A stretch of DNA of 64,000 bases from Armatimonadota bacterium. Its GTDB lineage: Bacteria; Armatimonadota; Zipacnadia; Zipacnadales; UBA11051. Where the stretch lies: the NCBI GenBank assembly GCA_013178155.1, contig JABLXH010000026.1:1-64000 (forward strand), read 5' to 3'. Below the pieces are notes generated by a model that was not told the DNA's origin, did not search any database, and saw only the letters and a list, made by a program, of their open reading frames with translations. Shown here one piece after another: positions 41,000 to 49,179 of this stretch. Made by a program: the position numbers and the translations under genes. How positions within the stretch are numbered: the first letter of the stretch is position 1; each line of letters begins with the position of its first letter.

Positions 41000-43540
41000 A
41001 TGCTGGTGCTGTTTCGACTCGTCTCGGCCGCTGTCCTGTTCCTATGGCTGAGTTTGGCGTGGAGTGCCCCGCTGGGTCGCCCCGGCACCGTGGCGACCTA
41101 CACCCTCGACGCAGACCCCTCGGAACGGCCCGACTTCGAGCGTCAGGGCAAGCTCACCGTGGTCACGATGAGACTGGGAATAGGGCCGGTCGAGGCGGTG
41201 CAGGGCGTGGAGTTCCAGTGGGCCCATCTCTCCTTCTCCCGCCTCAACGGCCAGACCTATGAGGCCTGGCTGCTCATGAGCAGATGGCCGGAAGCGCGTC
41301 AAGAGCCACAGGTCATGCGGTATCTTTGGCGTGAGCCGGGCTGGCCCGATGCTGTCGAGTTCATCCACGAGGTTACTGGCGCTGCTCAGCTTCCCCGCTT
41401 ATCCCTCTGGCAATACGGCTGGCCGCAATCCGTACAAGGCGGACCGCTGGGGCTGCTGGACGACGTGTTTCCGGAGGCGGTGAGATTTCAGGGCTACCCG
41501 TACAGACGAACTCAACTCGCGACCGAGCAATCCCTGGAGCCACCCCGGGACGTCACGGTGATCAGGCTCAACCCCGACCTGATCATCGGCCACATGACGC
41601 GTGACACCGATGTGCATGGGAAGCCCTACTGGGCCCTTCCTGACGGCAAGTACGAATACCGGGCGAAGACCCCGGAGGACCATCGCAAGCATTTCGAGGC
41701 CGGCTTCAACCTGTTCCAGGCGACTCCCCGAACCGACTGGCTCCTCCGCAGCAGCGCCTGGGACAACAACCTCTTCTGGCTCATGGATGACTGGCCAGCA
41801 CAGCTCTACCGGTCCAACTACTGGGGTCGTGCGATCTACGTGGATGAGCCCGCAATCCACAACCGCGCTCTGGACGAGCGCGCCGACCTCGCCGGCAAGC
41901 TCACGCCAGGTGAGGCAGTTTCGGCCCTGCAGGAGAGGCTGAACGCCGCACTTAGGCCTCATATCGGCAACTACTCACAAGTCTGGATCAATGAGTTCAT
42001 CGACCGTCAGTTCGGGCGCGGCGACCTGTGGATTGTGGAGCGCGATTACCCGGTGTGGGAGGCCATCTGGACGACGGCCTGGTACCAGCTCTCAGTGGAA
42101 GACGGCGTCTCCGGAATCGTTGATGAAGATGTTCCGGTGGGTGACCTCGTCGAGAGCTACAACCGGGCCTTTGGCACCCAGATTCCGCCGACGGTCCAGA
42201 ACGCCTGCGCTATCCGGGTGGCGGTCCTGCGCGGGGCGGCGCGAAACTTCGGTAAGCGCTGGGGCGTGGCGTTCTACTCGCCCGCAGAGTCCCGCCTCAA
42301 GGCAACGACGATACCGTACCTGTACGACCGCGGCGCCAGCTACTTCTGGGTGTGGACGGGTTGGGTGGGCATCAGCGACAACTCCGGCCTGCCCCACAGC
42401 TACCAGCGGTACTACGCCTCTCTGGTCAGACAGGCCCAGGCAGCCAACCCCCGCCGGGACATGGATGCTCTCCGCAAAGCCGCAAAGACCTGTATCGTGA
42501 TCCCCTACGGTTACACCTTCGCCCCCTACCCACTGCAGTATCTGAAATGGCTGCACCTGGAGCGCGAGACTGGCCACGGGGCGACATATCGCCAGGTGCT
42601 GACCAACGCCGCCGTCGAGGTGGAGCGCTGCATCCGGATGGGGGTTGAGTTCGACATCGCGGTAGACGATCCCACGTTCGCGGCGACGGGCTACGACGAG
42701 GTGATCTGGTGCCGGGAGGATGGCACGGTTGTCGTGCAGCGCGGAGACACGCAGGCCCCGCTTGACTCGGGGCGCGAACCTCCGCGACCGGACCTCGGCC
42801 CCGGGCCGCAGATCGCCATCGAGGTGCCCAAAGCCGTGCCCCCGGCTCCCGGCGAGATTGCTCTTAAGGCCATCGCCACGGCTGGTACTGGAGAGTTTGA
42901 GAACGGCAAGCCGACCATCACCTGGGAAGTCTATGGCCCCGACCAGGGCGTGCGCATGGCCAGCGGGGAGCAGATCAGTGTTGCCTTGCCGACGGGCGGC
43001 ACCTACCGCATCCGTGCCGCTGTGGCGGATGTCTTTGGCCGCCCGGCGGTAGCCTGGACCGAGTTGGCGGTTGTCGAGAGCCGTACCGACGCGGCGAGGT
43101 TCCCGTCCGAGTGGACTTTCAATACCGACCCCGACAACGTGGGTGAACAGCAGGGGTGGCATAGGCCGGACTTTGACGACAGCCAGTGGCAGCAGGTTCC
43201 GGTCCCTGCCTGGTGGGAGATGACGTCCGTCGGGGCCTATGACGGCTACGCCTGGTACCGCGTGCGGTTCACCGTCCCTGCTGAGCTTGCCGAAAAGGAG
43301 TTGGTGCTGGACTTTGCAGGTGTTGACGAGGGAGCGTGGGTCTACGTCAACGGAGAGCTCATCGGCGAGCGTACTGCCCGTTCTACCGGGCTGGCTCCGC
43401 TGGACTTCTGGGACAAACCCTTCAGCGTGCCGGCCAAAGAGATCCGCTTCGGTCAGGAGAACCTTCTGGCCGTCAAGGTCCACGACTCCGAGAAGATGGG
43501 CGGCATTTTCCGGCCCGTGAGACTCTTGGTGGCCAGGTAG
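41000..43540 (+). CDS. Secreted protein with C-terminal GH2-like sugar-binding module
   Basis: 846 aa; C-terminus FPSEWTFNTDPDNVGEQQGWHRPDFDDSQWQQVPVPAWWE...WVYVNGELIGERTARSTGLAPLDFWDKPF. Confidence 0.75.
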   Translation: MLVLFRLVSAAVLFLWLSLAWSAPLGRPGTVATYTLDADPSERPDFERQGKLTVVTMRLGIGPVEAVQGVEFQWAHLSFSRLNGQTYEAWLLMSRWPEARQEPQVMRYLWREPGWPDAVEFIHEVTGAAQLPRLSLWQYGWPQSVQGGPLGLLDDVFPEAVRFQGYPYRRTQLATEQSLEPPRDVTVIRLNPDLIIGHMTRDTDVHGKPYWALPDGKYEYRAKTPEDHRKHFEAGFNLFQATPRTDWLLRSSAWDNNLFWLMDDWPAQLYRSNYWGRAIYVDEPAIHNRALDERADLAGKLTPGEAVSALQERLNAALRPHIGNYSQVWINEFIDRQFGRGDLWIVERDYPVWEAIWTTAWYQLSVEDGVSGIVDEDVPVGDLVESYNRAFGTQIPPTVQNACAIRVAVLRGAARNFGKRWGVAFYSPAESRLKATTIPYLYDRGASYFWVWTGWVGISDNSGLPHSYQRYYASLVRQAQAANPRRDMDALRKAAKTCIVIPYGYTFAPYPLQYLKWLHLERETGHGATYRQVLTNAAVEVERCIRMGVEFDIAVDDPTFAATGYDEVIWCREDGTVVVQRGDTQAPLDSGREPPRPDLGPGPQIAIEVPKAVPPAPGEIALKAIATAGTGEFENGKPTITWEVYGPDQGVRMASGEQISVALPTGGTYRIRAAVADVFGRPAVAWTELAVVESRTDAARFPSEWTFNTDPDNVGEQQGWHRPDFDDSQWQQVPVPAWWEMTSVGAYDGYAWYRVRFTVPAELAEKELVLDFAGVDEGAWVYVNGELIGERTARSTGLAPLDFWDKPFSVPAKEIRFGQENLLAVKVHDSEKMGGIFRPVRLLVAR

Positions 43541-43612
43541 ACCTGCCCAAACAACACAAAGTGCCGCACGACATACACGTAGATTGCCTTCGCAGACGAT
43601 GGGAGTGAGACG

Positions 43613-45973
43613 ATGCGAAAGTGCACTTTCTGGGCCGCATTCATCCTGCTTCACAGTGTCGGTCTTGCGGCTGGTGTCGCGCCACATCCTGAGTGGCGCA
43701 ACGCCATGGTCCCGCAAGGCGAACCAGGTCCGCTGCTGACGCTGGCTCAGGATGGAAAGACCGATTACGTGATTCTGCTCCCAGGGCGCCCGACCGGGCC
43801 GGAGCAGAAGGCAGCGGAGGACCTGGCGAAGTGGCTGGGGGAGATAACCGGGGCCCGTTTCCCGTTAGTGCGTGAGGGGACGGACCCTGCGCCCACGGGG
43901 CCATGTATCAGTATCGGCCGCACCCGCTTGCGCAGCGAGTGTCGGGTTTCGCGTCCAACGACAGACCTGGGGCGCGACGGCTACGCCATCCAGGTTGCCG
44001 CACCGCACCTATTCATCACTGGTGGCACGCGGCGGGGCATGGTCAACGCTGTGTACTCGCTGCTGCAGGAGGATTTGGGCTGCCGGTGGTACATCCCGGG
44101 CGTGGACCCGGTCATCCCGAAACGACCGACGCTGCGCTTCCGGCCGGTCTTGCGGTCGCACCGTCCCGTCTTTGAGGACCGGCGTGACCCGTACTACGGC
44201 GATGTGGCCTATGACGCTGACTGGTCCATCCAGAACCGGACCTACGCCCTGACGGCGACGGTGCCCGCGTCTGCAGGCGGCTATCCCCGCTACTGGCCGT
44301 CCTTCGTACACACCTACGACGCCTTGGTGCCGCCGTCGAAGTACTTCGCCCAGCACCCCGAGTACTTCTCGGAGATCGCCGGCAAGCGCCAGCCGTTCCA
44401 GCTTTGCACGACGAACCCGGACGTCCGGCGGATCATCATTGACCAGGTCCTGGCCGCTCTACGCACGGACCCGGAGATCCAGATTGTGGACGTGTCTCCC
44501 AATGACCGCCGCGACTACTGCGAGTGTGCCCAGTGTAAGGCGATTGACGACGCCGAGGGGACGAAGATGGGGTCGCTGCTGACGCTCATCAACCTGGTTG
44601 CGGACGCGGTGAAGGAGGAGTTCCCCAATGTCCGCATCACCACCCTCGCTTACCTGGACACGGTCGTGCCGCCGAAGACGATCCGTCCTCGCGACAACGT
44701 GCTGTTGTGGCTCTGCACCGACGCCCACGCGTGGAGCAACCCGAACCTGTTCGTCTGGGAGACCGAGAAGTTCTCCAGCTCGATGAAGCGCTGGCAGGCC
44801 GCCGGGGCGAAGATGGTCATCTGGGACTACCCCTCCTCCTTCGTCTACATGCAGCCCAACATCAACCTGCATGTCGTTGCCGAGAACGTGCGCTGGTACG
44901 CCAGGCATGGGGCCACCGGAATCTTCTACCAGTGCATGCACAACTGGAACCGGGCGGCGGACCACAGCTATCTGCGCGGCTGGTTGTGGGCGCAGCAGGC
45001 GTGGAACCCGGACCTGGACACGAGCGCGCTGGTGCGGGACTTCAACTACGGCTTCTACGGCGTTGCTGCCCCACCGATGCAGCGCTATGACGACATGCTG
45101 CACGCCGCCTGGCGCGAATGGCGCCGGCACCGGGGCCAGAAGGACTACACCGGGCCCGTGGACGCAAGCTTCGCCGCCCGTGGACTGGCGCTCATGGACG
45201 AAGCAATGCGATTGGCCGGCGGTGATAAGGAACTGGTGCGGCGCATCGAGATCGCCAAGCTGCCGTTGCTCTTTGTGACCCTGCAGGCCGGGAGAAAAGG
45301 CGAGCTCGCGCCGTATCTGGCGATGGTGGATGAGTTTGAGCGTATCGCCCGGGCCGCCAACGCCGTCTTTGTGGAGAACGCCTTCCAACAGGCCGACCTG
45401 GACGCCAAGCTCACCTACTGGCGCGAGAAAGCGCGACTTGATCCGAGCAAGGTGTCTATCCAGGCGCTTGGCAACGAGTGGCGGTTCCGGCCGGACCCTG
45501 GAGACGCGGGCGTGGCCGAGAAGTGGTTCGCGGCTGACCTGGACGATTCCGGCTGGGCGAAGGTCCGCTCGGACAAGGGGAACGGCTGGGAGGCCCAGGG
45601 CTTCTCGGGACACCACGGCTATGGGTGGTACCGCCAGCGGTTCACGGTGACGGAAGAGGTGCTGAAGCAGGAGGGCCTGCGCCTGTTCTTCGGCGCGGTG
45701 GATGAGCAGGCGTGGGTCTACCTCAATGGCCAGCTGGCCTTCGAGCACACTGTGGCGACGACGGGGCTGCCTGTCGAGATCCTCTGGACGACGCCTTTCG
45801 GCTTCGACCCGCGGCCGTTCCTCAGACCCGGTGAGAACACGATCGCCGTGCGCGTCCACGACACCTTGGGTATGGCCGGCATCTGGAAGCCCGTCAGTCT
45901 GGTGTGGGGTGACACCAGCTATAGCCCAATGATGCTGGAGGAAGTGGTGCGCCTGAAGACGGCTGCCCGCTGA
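43613..45973 (+). CDS. DUF4838 protein with GH2-like C-terminal module
   Basis: 786 aa; VSPNDRRDYCECAQCKAIDD; AWVYLNGQLAFEHTVATTGLPVEILWTTPF; VHDTLGMAGIWKPVSLVWGD. Confidence 0.85.
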   Translation: MRKCTFWAAFILLHSVGLAAGVAPHPEWRNAMVPQGEPGPLLTLAQDGKTDYVILLPGRPTGPEQKAAEDLAKWLGEITGARFPLVREGTDPAPTGPCISIGRTRLRSECRVSRPTTDLGRDGYAIQVAAPHLFITGGTRRGMVNAVYSLLQEDLGCRWYIPGVDPVIPKRPTLRFRPVLRSHRPVFEDRRDPYYGDVAYDADWSIQNRTYALTATVPASAGGYPRYWPSFVHTYDALVPPSKYFAQHPEYFSEIAGKRQPFQLCTTNPDVRRIIIDQVLAALRTDPEIQIVDVSPNDRRDYCECAQCKAIDDAEGTKMGSLLTLINLVADAVKEEFPNVRITTLAYLDTVVPPKTIRPRDNVLLWLCTDAHAWSNPNLFVWETEKFSSSMKRWQAAGAKMVIWDYPSSFVYMQPNINLHVVAENVRWYARHGATGIFYQCMHNWNRAADHSYLRGWLWAQQAWNPDLDTSALVRDFNYGFYGVAAPPMQRYDDMLHAAWREWRRHRGQKDYTGPVDASFAARGLALMDEAMRLAGGDKELVRRIEIAKLPLLFVTLQAGRKGELAPYLAMVDEFERIARAANAVFVENAFQQADLDAKLTYWREKARLDPSKVSIQALGNEWRFRPDPGDAGVAEKWFAADLDDSGWAKVRSDKGNGWEAQGFSGHHGYGWYRQRFTVTEEVLKQEGLRLFFGAVDEQAWVYLNGQLAFEHTVATTGLPVEILWTTPFGFDPRPFLRPGENTIAVRVHDTLGMAGIWKPVSLVWGDTSYSPMMLEEVVRLKTAAR

Positions 45974-45987
45974 CCGGCTGGCACCGG

Positions 45988-46135
45988 CACATCGCTCGTG
46001 GGCGAGGTCTCGCGGGTGAACGATGACCACCACGGTAACTTCTTCCTGGAACCCGTCGGGCGCTTCCCTGGGATCGAGGCTGACGACTCGCCGCTGCACC
46101 TGCTGTGCACCGAGTACCCCGCCGCGCGGCGGCAG
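45988..46135 (+). pseudogene. Short coding relic
   Basis: Protein-like frame SLVGEVSRVNDDHHGNFFLEPVGRFPGIEADDSPLHLLCTEYPAARRQ with no start codon or gene body. Confidence 0.4.
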
Positions 46136-46136
46136 A

Positions 46137-46191
46137 ACCGGCTGCCAGCCGGTCCCTGCCGAGAGCCACCCTGACAGGCAAACTGCCTGTC
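46137..46191. repeat. Pair of perfect intergenic hairpins
   Basis: ACCGGCT-GCC-AGCCGGT (46137-46153) and GACAGGCA-AAC-TGCCTGTC (46173-46191). Confidence 0.75.
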
Positions 46192-46219
46192 CTACCGATA
46201 GCGAAGGAGGCTCGCAGAT

Positions 46220-48838
46220 ATGAACGAAAACCAGCGCACCGGCACACTTTTCATCATCCCGCACACCCACTGGGAGGGCGCGGTGTTCCAGACCCGCGAG
46301 GCCTACCTGCGCATGGGCCTGCCCAACATCCTGCGCGCCCTCGCGCTGCTGAGAGCCTATCCGCACTACCGCTTCACCCTCGACCAGGCCTGCTATGTGA
46401 AGCCCTTCCTGGAGCGCTACCCGCAGGAGGAGGCGGATTTCCGGCGCTTCATCGCGGAGGGCCGGCTCGCGATTGTGGGCGGCACGGATGTGATGCTCGA
46501 TGTCAATATGCCCGGCGGCGAGTCATTCGTGCGCCAGGTGCTGTACGGCAAGGGCTACTTCCGCGAGAAGCTCGGGGTGGATGTGACCGTGGGCTGGCAA
46601 CTGGACACCTTCGGCCACCACGCCCAGATGCCGCAGCTTCTGAGGCTGGCGGGCTTTCGGTCCTTCTGGTTCTTCCGGGGGGTGCCGGACTGGGACACGC
46701 CTGCGGAATTCCTCTGGGAGGGGCTTGACGGCACGCGCATCCCTGCCGTCTGGCTGCCCGAGGGCTACGCAGTGGCGCACGGGTCGCCAGCGTCGCTTCC
46801 CGAGTTCTCCGCCCACATGCAGAGCTGCTATGAGCGTCTCGGGCGCTGGTCGCCAGGGCCCGATCGCGTCGGTCCGGACGGCCCCGATGTCTGCCCGCCG
46901 GAGGAACATCTCCCGGCCCTCGTCGAGCAGCACAACCGGCAGCCTGATCAGGCGCTGCGCCTGCAACTTGCCACGCCGCAGGAGTACGAGGCGGCTGTCC
47001 ACCTCGGTGAGAGCGGGCCGGTCCTCACGGGCGAGCTCAACCCGGTCTTCCAGGGCATCTACAGCAGCCGCATTGAACTCAAGCAGATCACGCACAGGCT
47101 TGAGAACCTGCTGACGACGGCCGAGGCGCTGGGCGTGTTGTTGCGCTGCGTCGGCGTCGAGACCTCGGACGACACCCTGTGGGCAGCCTGGGAGCCGATG
47201 CTGTTCAACCAGGCCCATGATCTGATGTCCGGCGTGATGACCGACGCCGTCTACGAGGACACGCTCGGGGGCTATGACTTCTCTCGCCGCATCGCCGAGC
47301 ACGAGGTCGAGACCCGCCTGCGCCGCTACTGCGAGGCGGTTGACACTCAAAGCTGTTCGAGGACCTCGCCGGTGCACTGCCATCACGGTCAGGAGACCGC
47401 TCCTACCGGTCCCGAAACCGCCTCGCAGGGCGAGGGGCTGGCGCTGGTGGTGTTCAACGCGCTAGGCTTTGCGCGTACCGGTGTCGTCACCACGACGATC
47501 GGCTTCGCCCGGCAGGATGTCAGGGCCATCCGACTGACGGGCGCTGACGGCGAGCCGCTGGCGTGCCAGATCCTGCGGGAGGAGCGCTATGGCAACGGCG
47601 CGCTGCTGGAGGCCGACATTGCCTTCGTCGCCCGCGATGTGCCCGCTCTCGGGCACATCGTGTACTGGGTGCTGCCGACCGAGCCGGACGATCCCGACGC
47701 AGCGGTTCCGGGCACACCGTCGCGCGCCGGGGTCCTGGAGAATGAGCTCCTGCGCGTTCAGATTGACCCGGGCACCGGAGCGATCCTGAGCATCCTCGAC
47801 AAGGTCAGCGGCCAGGAGGTCCTGAGTGCGCCCGGCAATGTCATCGTCCGTGAGGAGGACCACGGCGATCTGTGGGAACCGTACCGGCCCCTCGACGGCG
47901 GCAGCCGCATCGCGATGAAGGATGAGCACCCCGTGCCGCCGCGCGGGCAGGCCGTCTACAGCGATGAGCAGACCGGGGAGCCGGGACAGGGCGTGATCGG
48001 GCCGGTGGTGTCGGAGTTCAGCGTGGAGCACGACTTCGGCGATAAGGGTCGCTTCGCCACAATGGTACGCGTGTACTCCGGGATGCCAAGGATCGAGGTC
48101 CAGACGCGCCTCGTCAACAACGATGAATTCGTGCGCTACCGCGCACTGTTTCCCACGACCATCAAGAAGGGAAGGGTCGTCCACGAGATCCCGTTCGGGG
48201 CCATCGAACGTCCCTGCGGGATCGAGTTTCCCGCGCAGAACTGGGCGGACTACGGCGACGGAACGCACGGCCTGGCCCTGCTGAACCGCGGCCTGCCGGG
48301 CAATGCCGTCAGCGACGGGACGCTGCTTCTGTCCTTGCTGCGCAGCACCCGCATCGTGGCCTACGGCTTCGGCGGCGGCTACGGGCCAGGTATGTCCTCG
48401 GACTCGGGACTCGAGCTGGGCAAGGAGTTTACCTTCGACTACGCCCTGCTGCCCCATGCCGGAGACTGGCGCCAGACCGGCCTTTGCAGGCAGGGCCTGG
48501 AGTTCAACAGCCCGCTCCAGGCCGTGACAGCCGCCATGCACGCAGGAGTCTTGCCGGCGCGCTGGGGCTTTGTGCAGGTCCTGCCCGATAACGTCATGGT
48601 CTCCGCTCTGAAACCCTCGCGCGAGGGGAGCGCGGTGCTGCGGGTCTACGAGGCGGCGGGGCAGGCGACGCCCGGGGTCGAGGTTCGACTTCCCGGGGCC
48701 GTCCAACAGGTGCAGGAGGTGGACCTGATGGAGGACCCCATGGCTGAACTGCAATGCGAGGAGGGCATCGTCCGCTTCGATCTGCGGCCCTTTGAGATCA
48801 AGACGCTGCGGTTCAAGCTGCCACATCTGGCTGGCTAG
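46220..48838 (+). CDS. Glycoside hydrolase family 38-like alpha-mannosidase
   Basis: 872 aa; IIPHTHWEGAVFQTREAYL, VGWQLDTFGHHAQMPQLLRLAGF, MLFNQAHDLMSGVMTDAVYED. Confidence 0.85.
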   Translation: MNENQRTGTLFIIPHTHWEGAVFQTREAYLRMGLPNILRALALLRAYPHYRFTLDQACYVKPFLERYPQEEADFRRFIAEGRLAIVGGTDVMLDVNMPGGESFVRQVLYGKGYFREKLGVDVTVGWQLDTFGHHAQMPQLLRLAGFRSFWFFRGVPDWDTPAEFLWEGLDGTRIPAVWLPEGYAVAHGSPASLPEFSAHMQSCYERLGRWSPGPDRVGPDGPDVCPPEEHLPALVEQHNRQPDQALRLQLATPQEYEAAVHLGESGPVLTGELNPVFQGIYSSRIELKQITHRLENLLTTAEALGVLLRCVGVETSDDTLWAAWEPMLFNQAHDLMSGVMTDAVYEDTLGGYDFSRRIAEHEVETRLRRYCEAVDTQSCSRTSPVHCHHGQETAPTGPETASQGEGLALVVFNALGFARTGVVTTTIGFARQDVRAIRLTGADGEPLACQILREERYGNGALLEADIAFVARDVPALGHIVYWVLPTEPDDPDAAVPGTPSRAGVLENELLRVQIDPGTGAILSILDKVSGQEVLSAPGNVIVREEDHGDLWEPYRPLDGGSRIAMKDEHPVPPRGQAVYSDEQTGEPGQGVIGPVVSEFSVEHDFGDKGRFATMVRVYSGMPRIEVQTRLVNNDEFVRYRALFPTTIKKGRVVHEIPFGAIERPCGIEFPAQNWADYGDGTHGLALLNRGLPGNAVSDGTLLLSLLRSTRIVAYGFGGGYGPGMSSDSGLELGKEFTFDYALLPHAGDWRQTGLCRQGLEFNSPLQAVTAAMHAGVLPARWGFVQVLPDNVMVSALKPSREGSAVLRVYEAAGQATPGVEVRLPGAVQQVQEVDLMEDPMAELQCEEGIVRFDLRPFEIKTLRFKLPHLAG

Positions 48839-48944
48839 AGGATCGTCGCGCTCTCCCCCACAACCCGAGGTCGCGGGTGTCGCCGACGTTCAGGCGACAG
48901 GACCCGCGAGAGGTCTCGCACTGGTCCCGCGGGGCCTGCCCGCT

Positions 48945-49083
48945 CAACGACGCGGGCACCCGCGTGCACGATACTGTGGGTATGGCCGGCATCTGGAAGC
49001 CGGTCACTCTGGTGTGGGGTGATACGAGCTACAGCCCAATGATGATGGAGGAAGTAGTGCGCCTGAAGAGGGCTGCGGACTGA
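48945..49083 (+). pseudogene. Relic: second copy of the 3' end of the DUF4838 gene 43613-45973
   Basis: RVHDTVGMAGIWKPVTLVWGDTSYSPMMMEEVVRLKRAAD versus RVHDTLGMAGIWKPVSLVWGDTSYSPMMLEEVVRLKTAAR, with closely matching nucleotides through the stop codon. Confidence 0.9.
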
Positions 49084-49179
49084 CCGGCCGGGGCTCACGA
49101 AGGAAGCTTTGCTCAATGATAGCCGGTACAACGCGGTCCAGCTCAGGGCAGATCATGAACCCATGGGGACTGATTCCGA

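Noticed and set aside
42092-43717. 541-aa minus-strand ORF
   Set aside because: Antisense to the 846-aa gene, Arg/Gly/Val-rich translation without recognisable motifs.
44459-46366. 635-aa minus-strand ORF antisense to DUF4838/GH38 genes
   Set aside because: Same artefact; overlaps two well supported + strand genes.
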